Assembly: GCA_029939785.1 (NCBI GenBank)
Contig: JAOZSG010000121.1
Span: 1-9,242 of the forward strand
Source of the DNA: Fidelibacterota bacterium
Lineage (GTDB): Bacteria > Fidelibacterota > UBA2242 > JAFGTP01
Length of the DNA: 9,242 nt
Direction of reading: 5' to 3'
The position numbers were made by a program, and so were the translations under genes. The first letter of the stretch is position 1, and every line of letters starts with the position of its first letter. This document shows positions 1-6,033 of the stretch, piece by piece. The notes under the pieces were generated by a model that did not search any database, had not been told where the DNA came from, and saw only the letters and a list, made by a program, of their open reading frames with translations.

Positions 1-1
1 T

Positions 2-1384
2 ACATTAACTCTGGATTATCTTGAAAACCAAAATGGAACTGCTACAATTACAGTTAGGGGAATATCCAATGGACAAACTGTTGATGATGAATTTGAGATA
101 ACTGTAAATGCTGTAAATGGAGCACCGGAAGGAAGTGATAAAACAATAACCATTATTGAAGATGAAAATTATTCATTTCAATTAAATGATTTTGAATTTA
201 GGGATTTTGATGGAGATGTTTTTGCTGGAGTTAAAATTATTTCAGTTGAAACTGCAGGTAATTTAAAATATGATGGGCTGGATGTAATCATAAATACAGA
301 TTATCCTGATGTCACACAATTTAGTTTTATTCCCATGTCAAATGAGAATGGAAGTCCTTATGCAAATTTTACTTTTAAAGTAAAAGATAATGTTGGGATA
401 TATTCTAATTCATCTTATACTATGACCATCAATGTAACACCGGTAGATGATCCACCAATTATAGTAAATCCAATTTTAGATATTGAAGTAAATGAAGATA
501 CTGATGATTCAATAATAAATCTTTTAAACTGTTTTGAAGATCCTGATAATGATAATTCCAATATTATTATCTCCCTGCATAATAATTCAAATACATCTTT
601 AGTATTTGCTGATATTTATGACAATAATCTATTACTAACATATCAGTCTAATGCAAATGGACAATCAAATATTACTATTAGGGGGACTTCAAATGGAAAA
701 AGTGTTGATGAAAATATCACAGTTACCGTACTTCCTGTAAATGATCAGCCGGGTAGTTTTAGCCTGTTGACACCAAATAATAATGCCGTTATTGATATTA
801 ATAATAACAATTTAGAAAACATAGTCGAATTTAATTGGGAAGAGTCTGTTGATCCTGATTCTGATAATGTTGAATATTCTTTATTTATTCAATATGAAGA
901 ACAAGATTATTTATTATCTGATAAAATGAATAAAAATTCCTTTACAATAAATTATGACAAAATTGATTCTTTAATGGTATCACTTTTCAACACTGAGGTT
1001 CTTGCCGGAAAATGGTTTGTTACATCTACTGACGGTGAAATAATTACAGAAAGTAAAGAAAAGTCCAATATTACATTCCAATCCTCTACTACTGCTATCG
1101 ATGACAGATCTGCCGGTATTATGGAATACAAACTACTACAAAATTATCCTAATCCATTTAATCCAACAACGAATATTCAATTTTGTTTACCTAAAACATC
1201 ATTTATCAATTTATCAATTTATGATATTAATGGTTCTTTGATTGAAACTTTGGTAAATGAAAATAGAAACTCAGGATTTCATCTAATAAACTGGGATGCA
1301 TCTTCTTATAGTTCAGGTATATATATATACATAATCAAATCAAATAACTATATTAAAAAAAGAAAATGTATTTTGATGAAATAG
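2..1384 (+). CDS. Cadherin-like repeat surface protein with type IX secretion sorting domain (5' end outside window)
   Basis: The frame is open from base 2 with no stop, so the gene starts left of the window; the first internal Met codon (335) is mid-domain and not a start. The 460 visible residues hold the end of one Ig/cadherin-like module (1-41, ending NAVNGAP), a second (about 42-154, ending TPVDDPP), a third (about 155-251, starting with a VNEDTDD segment and ending LPVNDQP), then an FN3-like domain (about 252-358, with W..SVDPDSD and a late WFVTSTDGE). Residues about 374-460 are the sorting domain: NYPNPFNP, SIYDING, SSYSSGIY and a basic KKRK tail. Modules 1 and 3 are clearly related (TVRGISNGQTVDDE against TIRGTSNGKSVDEN). 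This architecture is usual for large secreted adhesin-like proteins of FCB bacteria; the sorting domain is normally removed during type IX export. Binding partner and full length are unknown. A role in adhesion is inference. Confidence 0.85.
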   Translation, partial: TLTLDYLENQNGTATITVRGISNGQTVDDEFEITVNAVNGAPEGSDKTITIIEDENYSFQLNDFEFRDFDGDVFAGVKIISVETAGNLKYDGLDVIINTDYPDVTQFSFIPMSNENGSPYANFTFKVKDNVGIYSNSSYTMTINVTPVDDPPIIVNPILDIEVNEDTDDSIINLLNCFEDPDNDNSNIIISLHNNSNTSLVFADIYDNNLLLTYQSNANGQSNITIRGTSNGKSVDENITVTVLPVNDQPGSFSLLTPNNNAVIDINNNNLENIVEFNWEESVDPDSDNVEYSLFIQYEEQDYLLSDKMNKNSFTINYDKIDSLMVSLFNTEVLAGKWFVTSTDGEIITESKEKSNITFQSSTTAIDDRSAGIMEYKLLQNYPNPFNPTTNIQFCLPKTSFINLSIYDINGSLIETLVNENRNSGFHLINWDASSYSSGIYIYIIKSNNYIKKRKCILMK

Positions 1385-1454
1385 ACATTCTTATAAATAT
1401 GTACTAATATTAATACTGTAATGTAAATAACGCTAAAAAATTAGGGCAACTATC

Positions 1455-2621
1455 ATGAAACAAATAATTATATCATTTTTTTTATTTACAAATATATTAT
1501 TTTCACAAGAATCAATAATTATTGATCATAGTTGTGTCGATATCACACAAATCCCTGAATCTGCAATTAATGATGCAAAACAAAATCTTCATATTGCTTA
1601 TGGACATACATCCCATGGAAGTCAGTTAATTACAGGGATGAATGATCTAATAAATTTTGCAAATAATAATGGAAAAGGACTCAGTCTATCCGAGAATATT
1701 TTTAAATGGAATAATGGTGGAACAGATGGTGCTCTTGACCTGCATGATCGAGCCATGGGTGGAGATGCAGGTTATTTCCCTGACTGGTTTGACAATACAA
1801 AAGCATATCTTGATGATTCTACAAATTCAGATGTAAATGTAATTATCTGGTCGTGGTGTGGTCAGGTTAGTGAAAGATATAGATCAAATCGATTATTTAG
1901 TAATTATCTGGAACCAATGACTCAATTAGAAAATGAATATCCTAATGTTACTTTTGTATATATGACAGGTCATGTGGATATTAACGATGATGAGGATAAT
2001 AAAGGTGCAAATGACTCTATAAGATCATATTGTCAGATTAATAACAAAGTACTCTTCGATTTTGCAGATTTTGACAGACATGATCCCGATGGCAATTATT
2101 ATGAATTTGTTCAGGATAATTGTGATTATTACGATACTTACACTTCTGATAAAACAAAATTAGGGAACTGGGCAACAGAATGGCAAAATAGTCATACAGA
2201 AGGAGTTGATTGGTATTCATGCAGTTCTGCTCATAGCCAGGCATTAAACGCAAATCAGAAAGCTTATGGTGCATGGTGGCTCTGGGCAAGACTCGGTGGC
2301 TGGGATGGCAATTCTGCAAATCTTGATCAGAATGATCAAGACAATGAAACTTCACCATCAAAATTTGAATTAAACCAAAATTATCCCAATCCATTTAATC
2401 CCATTACTTCAATTCAATTCTCATTACATAAAACATCCAAAATCCTTTTATCAATTTATGATATAAATGGAAAACTGATAGAGACTTTAACAGATAAAGT
2501 TATGCAACCGGGATCTTATACAGAACAATGGAATGCATCATCCTATTCATCAGGCATCTATTTTTATATTTTAAAAACCGATGGTTTTATACAAAAACGC
2601 AAATGCATATTATTAAAATAA
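1455..2621 (+). CDS. Secreted protein of unknown function, possibly SGNH-hydrolase-like, with type IX sorting domain
   Basis: 388 residues. A signal peptide is visible at 1-18 (Lys, then a hydrophobic stretch ending LFSQ). Residues about 20-285 form one globular domain and 302-388 the sorting domain (NYPNPFNP, SIYDING, SSYSSGIY, QKRK). I do not recognise the globular domain as a named family. Its layout recalls an SGNH/GDSL hydrolase: a strand then a Ser-rich turn, IAYGHTSHGSQ (48-57); IIWSWCGQ (130-137); a strand ending YMTGH (169-173); LFDFADFDRHDPDGN (200-214); and a late His in SAHSQALNANQKA (258-270) followed by a Trp-rich helix. The canonical GDS and GxND motifs are absent, so this is only a suggestion. 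Five Cys (27, 135, 193, 223, 256) could form disulfides outside the cell. The start is supported by the signal peptide; upstream AGGG is a weak ribosome site. It lies 70 bp after the repeat protein, same strand, and its sorting domain is about 65% identical by hand count, so both use the same export route. Confidence 0.8.
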   Translation: MKQIIISFFLFTNILFSQESIIIDHSCVDITQIPESAINDAKQNLHIAYGHTSHGSQLITGMNDLINFANNNGKGLSLSENIFKWNNGGTDGALDLHDRAMGGDAGYFPDWFDNTKAYLDDSTNSDVNVIIWSWCGQVSERYRSNRLFSNYLEPMTQLENEYPNVTFVYMTGHVDINDDEDNKGANDSIRSYCQINNKVLFDFADFDRHDPDGNYYEFVQDNCDYYDTYTSDKTKLGNWATEWQNSHTEGVDWYSCSSAHSQALNANQKAYGAWWLWARLGGWDGNSANLDQNDQDNETSPSKFELNQNYPNPFNPITSIQFSLHKTSKILLSIYDINGKLIETLTDKVMQPGSYTEQWNASSYSSGIYFYILKTDGFIQKRKCILLK

Positions 2622-2641
2622 ATCGATTAATTTCATAGTAT

Positions 2642-3907
2642 TTATCTGATCGCTTCACCAATCGTGTAGAGAGATCCTGTAACACATATCAAATCATCAG
2701 AAGAAGCTATTTGCTTAGCTTTTTTAACAGCCTCTTTAATATCCTCTTCAATAACAACATTTGAGTATAATTTTGCTTCTTTATAAAGATCCATAGTAGT
2801 TGCAGCTCTGTCAGAATTGGATTTACAAACAAAAAAAGTATCTACAATAGAACTTAAATTTTTAATCATTAATTGAAAATCTTTATCATATAGAATAGCA
2901 ATTACACAATAGAGTTTTTTATATTTATATATATTAGAAAGATTAAAAACAAGTTTTTCAATTCCTGCCGGATTATGTGCACCGTCGATTATTACTGTTG
3001 GATTATCACTAATTTTTTGCATTCGTCCATTCCAAATCACACTTTCTAAACCTTGTTTTACTTTTTCTACATCCAGTTTCCAGTTGAAAATATCTGCAAC
3101 TACAGCACAAATAAGAATTGCAGTAGAAGTATTTTCTATTTGGTGAACTCCAACTAAATTGCAGAGAAGGTTTTGAAATTCAATATTATACTTTGGAATT
3201 GAAATATCAAAAATATTCCCGGAAATTGTCATATTAACGTTTGAAATATATACTTCTTTTTCAACCTCCAGAATTGGTGCATTTTTTTCATTTGCATATT
3301 TTATTATTGTATTTTTTGCATCTTGCTGCATTTTTCCTAGTATAATAGGTGTATTTTTTTTTATAATTCCGGCCTTTTCACTCGCTATTTTTTCTATAGT
3401 GTTTCCTAATGAATTCATATGATCAAAATCTACATTTGTAATTGCCGTCACAACAGAATTTACAAGTTTTGTTGCATCTAATCTGCCACCAAGTCCAGTT
3501 TCCATTATTGCATAATCCACACTTTCATCAAAAAATATCTGAAAAGCCAAACTTGTATTTATTTCAAAAAAGGATGTATTATATACTTTATGAAGATCGC
3601 GAAATTTAAGATAGATTTGAAGTAAATCTTTTTCCTCAATTCGTTTTTTATTTATCCGGAATCTTTCATTATAATCTACAATATGAGGTGAAGTATTTAG
3701 TCCGATTTTAAAATTGTGTGCATCAAGAATTGATTCAATTATCGCACAAGTTGATCCTTTTCCATTTGTTCCTGCAACGTGAATACCATTAATCTGTTTT
3801 TCAGGATTGCCAACTGCATTTTGAAATTTTGTAATATTCTCAATCTGAAGTTTTTTCTTTCCGCCAGATTTTGAGTTTAATTCTTCAAGAAATTCTGTAT
3901 ATTCCAT
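2642..3907 (-). CDS. folC: Bifunctional folylpolyglutamate synthase / dihydrofolate synthase
   Basis: 421 residues, the usual length for FolC, a cytoplasmic Mur-ligase-family enzyme. It adds L-glutamate to dihydropteroate and/or to reduced folates in an ATP-dependent reaction. Visible motifs in order: P-loop AGTNGKGST (45-53); substrate loop TSPH (72-75) with ERFRIN (81-86); METGLGGRLDAT (135-146); NVDFDH (158-163); SEKAGIIK (176-183), whose Lys is carbamylated in relatives; HQIEN (255-259); GRMQ (294-297); DGAHNPAG (308-315), at the start of the C-terminal glutamate-binding domain; and VTGSLYTIGE (409-418) near the end. All expected catalytic segments are present, so it should be active. Whether it has both activities cannot be told from motifs alone. 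No Shine-Dalgarno stands out before the ATG, but the N-terminus matches the family, so the start is plausible. It ends 20 bp from the convergent secreted-protein gene, with no strong hairpin between them, and diverges from the lipid kinase across 29 bp. Confidence 0.95.
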   Translation of the reverse strand: MEYTEFLEELNSKSGGKKKLQIENITKFQNAVGNPEKQINGIHVAGTNGKGSTCAIIESILDAHNFKIGLNTSPHIVDYNERFRINKKRIEEKDLLQIYLKFRDLHKVYNTSFFEINTSLAFQIFFDESVDYAIMETGLGGRLDATKLVNSVVTAITNVDFDHMNSLGNTIEKIASEKAGIIKKNTPIILGKMQQDAKNTIIKYANEKNAPILEVEKEVYISNVNMTISGNIFDISIPKYNIEFQNLLCNLVGVHQIENTSTAILICAVVADIFNWKLDVEKVKQGLESVIWNGRMQKISDNPTVIIDGAHNPAGIEKLVFNLSNIYKYKKLYCVIAILYDKDFQLMIKNLSSIVDTFFVCKSNSDRAATTMDLYKEAKLYSNVVIEEDIKEAVKKAKQIASSDDLICVTGSLYTIGEAIR

Positions 3908-3926
3908 ACATGTAATTTATAACATC

Positions 3927-3932
3927 GGGAAG
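3927..3932 (+). promoter_or_regulatory. Ribosome binding site of the lipid kinase gene
   Basis: GGGAAG lies 4 bases before the ATG at 3937. It sits in the 29-bp gap between two divergent start codons, so any promoter for either gene must overlap the other gene's leader or coding start. I could not assign -35/-10 boxes for either direction. Confidence 0.5.
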
Positions 3933-3936
3933 AATT

Positions 3937-4824
3937 ATGAAAAAATATTATCTAATTGTAAACCCTTTTGGTGGTAACAAAAGAGGGCTTTCAATCCTTG
4001 AAAAAGTAAAACCAATCTTTAAAAATGCTGACGTAGAAATCGAGATCAAAGAAACACGTTATGCCGGACACGCAAGAATCATAATAAACACATTAAATTA
4101 TGATGGTTATGATGGAGTTTGTGCTATCGGTGGTGATGGAACAATGCATGAATTAGTCAATGGTATGTTATCAAGAGAAGACAAAAAAAAGATACCTATT
4201 GGACTTATTACCGGTGGTACAGGCAATTCATTTATGCATGATTTAAATTGTTTGGATCCTATTGTTGCTGCAAAAAGAATTATATCAAATCGATTACGTA
4301 AACTGGATATTGCTGAAGTTAATGCTGCAGGTGAAATTATCTTTGCCTTTAATATAGTAGGTTGGGGATTGCCAACAGATATTAATATAATGGCTGAAAA
4401 ATTAAGGTGGTTTGGTGGACAACGCTATAATATTGCATCAATTATTGAAGTTTTAAAAAATAAAAGACGTCTTGCAAAAATCCGTGTTGATGGTCAAACA
4501 ATCGCCGGAGATTACGGTTTTATTATGGGCTGTAATACTATTCACACCGGTAATGCAATGAAAATTGCTCCTCTGGCACAGATTGATGATGGTTTAATCG
4601 ATTTATTAGTAGTACGAAAAGCAGGAAGAATGAAACTATTGTCTTTATTTTCAAAAATATTTAAAGGTGGGCATGTTGGAGATCCTATAGTTGTTTATTA
4701 CCAAGTTAAAAACTTTTCTATCATTCCAATAGAAAATTACCTTTTAAATATTGATGGTGAATTAATTGGGAATACACCTATAGATGTAAAAATGTTACCA
4801 GGAGAAATCGAGATTTTGATATAA
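3937..4824 (+). CDS. Lipid kinase of the diacylglycerol/sphingosine kinase family
   Basis: 295 residues, the normal length for a bacterial DAGK-catalytic-domain protein (DgkB/YegS-like). It phosphorylates a lipid hydroxyl with ATP at the inner face of the membrane; no transmembrane segment is present. Visible motifs: NPFGGNKRG (9-17), nucleotide-binding GGDGTMHELVNG (65-76, catalytic Asp probably D67), GGTGNS (93-98), APLAQIDDGLIDLLVV (211-226) and NIDGELIG (271-278). The middle and C-terminal half look more like eukaryotic sphingosine kinase than DgkB: FNIVGWGLPTDIN (138-150), EKLRWFGGQRY (154-164), VVRKAGRMKLLSLF (225-238) and KGGHVGDP (243-250) each match, from memory, segments of human SPHK1 (AWGxxxDVD, EKYRRLGEMRF, VRAGxxxxxLLRLF, KGRH). 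The substrate may therefore be a sphingoid base or related lipid rather than diacylglycerol; this is inference. GGGAAG 4 bases upstream supports the start. No partner genes for lipid synthesis are in the window. Confidence 0.88.
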   Translation: MKKYYLIVNPFGGNKRGLSILEKVKPIFKNADVEIEIKETRYAGHARIIINTLNYDGYDGVCAIGGDGTMHELVNGMLSREDKKKIPIGLITGGTGNSFMHDLNCLDPIVAAKRIISNRLRKLDIAEVNAAGEIIFAFNIVGWGLPTDINIMAEKLRWFGGQRYNIASIIEVLKNKRRLAKIRVDGQTIAGDYGFIMGCNTIHTGNAMKIAPLAQIDDGLIDLLVVRKAGRMKLLSLFSKIFKGGHVGDPIVVYYQVKNFSIIPIENYLLNIDGELIGNTPIDVKMLPGEIEILI

Positions 4825-4830
4825 AAAAAA

Positions 4831-4862
4831 AGCATAACACTCAAAATTAAGAATGTTATGCT
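4831..4862. repeat. Palindromic repeat, copy 1 (imperfect hairpin)
   Basis: Arms AGCATAACACTC (4831-4842) and GAATGTTATGCT (4851-4862) pair over 12 bp with one C/A mismatch around an 8-base AT loop. It lies 6 bp after the lipid kinase stop codon and is followed by ACCCCATCATT, a tail nearly repeated after copy 2. Nine A residues (4823-4831) run into its left edge, so a transcript of the minus strand would see a hairpin followed by a U-run. On the plus strand no U-run follows, so it is not a standard terminator for the lipid kinase. The shared arms and tail suggest a dispersed palindromic repeat (REP-like). Confidence 0.8.
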
Positions 4863-4903
4863 ACCCCATCATTATCTCATATAAAACCTTTGTTAAAAAT
4901 TCA

Positions 4904-4933
4904 AGCATAGCACTCTTTAAAGAGTGCTATGCT
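4904..4933. repeat. Palindromic repeat, copy 2 (perfect 30-bp palindrome)
   Basis: AGCATAGCACTCTTT (4904-4918) is followed directly by its exact reverse complement (4919-4933). It starts 73 bp after copy 1, and its outer 12 bases differ from that copy at only one position (G for A). The trailing ATCCCACCATT matches copy 1's ACCCCATCATT at 9 of 11 bases. A short GTGC-N6-GCAC hairpin follows at 4947-4960. Base-paired arms preserved with a flanking tail point to a repeat family under structural constraint. It could be a REP element handled by a RAYT/IS200-type transposase encoded elsewhere, a transcript-end structure, or both. No transposase gene is in the window. Confidence 0.85.
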
Positions 4934-5474
4934 ATCCCACCATTTCGTGCCGCCGAGCACATAAAATTTTGTTTTAATTAAGTCTAAATTTTAAAAAGCA
5001 GAAGTATTATGTTTATTAAATTATTTTTCTTATTTTAAAAATCTTCTTTCAAACTGTATTATAATTATTCAAGTCATGTACCAAACACTTAACTTCTTAT
5101 TTTTATAAGCAAATCTGTAACATTTAACAAAAACAAAGCTCTGTATAAAAAAAATACTGTTAATTTATATTTTATAATTTTACCCTTATTCTTCACAAAT
5201 ATTTATAATTATTCGTAATTTTCTCTATCCAGAAATCTCTGGTTAATAAATGTCAATATATTGTATTAAATTTATACAGATACACTTTCTAATAATTTAT
5301 ATATTTTCAATTGTATAAAATAAAAACACTGTATGAAAAATAAACATGAGAATATGCATGATGGGATTTTTTTAATAATTATTGAATGAATTATAGAAAA
5401 TCTGTATATTGATAAGTAAGTATTTTAATTAAAAAAATATTTCATAAAATAAAAAGATGACAAACTCGGCAAAT

Positions 5475-5493
5475 TATACTTTTAATAAAAAGT
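5475..5493 (+). promoter_or_regulatory. Possible -10 box and small inverted repeat before the response regulator
   Basis: TATACT (5475-5480) resembles a sigma-70 -10 box, about 46 bp before the start codon, but no -35 box at normal spacing is visible. Overlapping it, ACTTTT-AATA-AAAAGT (5478-5493) is a 6-bp inverted repeat that could be an operator or leader hairpin. Both are weak in DNA this AT-rich. Confidence 0.2.
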
Positions 5494-5514
5494 TTATGTT
5501 TTGCAATAAAAATT

Positions 5515-5520
5515 AAAGGA
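5515..5520 (+). promoter_or_regulatory. Ribosome binding site of the response regulator
   Basis: AAAGGA ends 6 bases before the ATG at 5527. This supports that start, which is also the one that begins directly with the receiver-domain first strand. Confidence 0.6.
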
Positions 5521-5526
5521 TAATTT

Positions 5527-5928
5527 ATGAAGATGTTAATTGTTGATGATTCCAGAATTAATAGAAAAATGATGTCTAAAATATTAGAAGATTTTGGTGA
5601 ATGTGATACAGCAGAAAACGGTCTTGAAGCAATAAAAGCAATATTAGAAAGCTGGAAAAATCAACAATCCTATGATTTAATTTTTATGGATATCATGATG
5701 CCGGTTCTTACGGGTGTAGAAGCTTTGCAAAAAATCCGTGATATGGAAAAAAAACAAGGTATTTCCAAAGATCAGCAATTAAAAATAATCATGGTTACAG
5801 CAAAAGGTGATAAAGCAAGTATAATAGACACTGCAAAAGCCGGTGGTGTATCAGGCTATCTTGTAAAACCTATTCAAAAAGAAGCATTACATAATGAAAT
5901 TAAAAAATTAGGTTTCAGTCCTAAATAA
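5527..5928 (+). CDS. Single-domain response regulator (CheY-like receiver)
   Basis: 133 residues, all one receiver domain with no output domain. The phosphorylation machinery is complete: acidic pair D7-D8 in LIVDDSR, phospho-acceptor D55 in IFMDIMMP, Thr91 in IIMVTAK, and Lys114 followed by Pro in YLVKP. Such proteins accept phosphate from a histidine kinase and act by protein-protein contact, for example in chemotaxis, phosphorelays or as modulators of other regulators. No kinase, chemotaxis or flagellar gene is nearby, so its partner is unknown. The loop after alpha-3 (MEKKQGISKDQQ, 73-84) is somewhat long, as is common in receivers from hybrid kinases. The gene is alone on its strand, with a long AT-rich upstream region and a terminator-like hairpin just downstream, so it is probably transcribed as a single gene. 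Confidence 0.92.
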   Translation: MKMLIVDDSRINRKMMSKILEDFGECDTAENGLEAIKAILESWKNQQSYDLIFMDIMMPVLTGVEALQKIRDMEKKQGISKDQQLKIIMVTAKGDKASIIDTAKAGGVSGYLVKPIQKEALHNEIKKLGFSPK

Positions 5929-5935
5929 ATACAGA

Positions 5936-5984
5936 AGCGAAAAGCGAAAAGCCTAAAGCCTAAAGCCCAAAACATAAAGCAAAC
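5936..5984 (+). repeat. Degenerate 7-bp tandem repeat (AGCNNAA type)
   Basis: Seven consecutive heptamers follow the response regulator stop by 7 bp: AGCGAAA twice, AGCCTAA twice, then AGCCCAA, AACATAA and AGCAAAC. The same heptamer family reappears inverted at 5994-6020 (read on the minus strand as AGCAAAA, AGCCCAA, AGCGAAA, AGCG). The two arrays are therefore arms of a large imperfect palindrome in a convergent intergenic region. Confidence 0.75.
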
Positions 5985-6023
5985 TTAATATCACGCTTTT
6001 CGCTTTGGGCTTTTTGCTTTTTT
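5962..6023 (+). terminator. Intrinsic terminator after the response regulator, built from the inverted heptamers
   Basis: AAAGCCCAAA (5962-5971) pairs with TTTGGGCTTT (6004-6013), with inner pairing of AAAGC (5976-5980) with GCTTT (5995-5999). A T-rich tail follows (TTTTT at 6011-6015, TTTTTT at 6018-6023). An alternative longer-range pairing is AGCGAAAAGCG (5936-5946) with its exact complement at 5994-6004. Placement between convergent genes fits. For the minus-strand tolC-type gene no clean U-run follows the hairpin, so its effect in that direction is uncertain. Confidence 0.65.
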
Positions 6024-6033
6024 ATTATATTCC

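Larger units (their letters stand above)
4934..5526. other. Long AT-rich intergenic region upstream of the response regulator
   Basis: Apart from the small GTGC-N6-GCAC hairpin (4947-4960), this stretch has no credible reading frame. It is markedly richer in A and T than the genes around it. A short stem CCAGA-N4-TCTGG is at 5229-5242. Two loosely similar A-tracts framed by TGTATAAAA and ACTGT are at 5142-5160 and 5312-5332; in DNA this AT-rich they may be chance. The promoter and leader of the response regulator must lie here, probably in the last 100 bp. An RNA gene cannot be excluded, but I see no recognisable riboswitch or structured RNA. Confidence 0.6.

Noticed and set aside
2038..2394. 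A 118-codon open frame on the minus strand
   Set aside because: It lies wholly antisense to the secreted-protein gene, which has a signal peptide and sorting domain. The translated product is rich in His, Cys and Asn with no domain pattern.
2622..2641. Terminator between the convergent secreted-protein gene and folC
   Set aside because: The 20-bp gap has only AT-only weak complementarity; no GC-containing stem or clear U-run.
5142..5332. Two similar A-tract motifs (TGTATAAAA … ACTGT) at 5142-5160 and 5312-5332 as possible operator or origin repeats
   Set aside because: They differ in length and internal sequence, and such matches are expected by chance in DNA this AT-rich.
5348..5374. A short frame ATG AGA ATA TGC … ending TAA
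   Set aside because: Only nine codons, no ribosome site and no support for translation.
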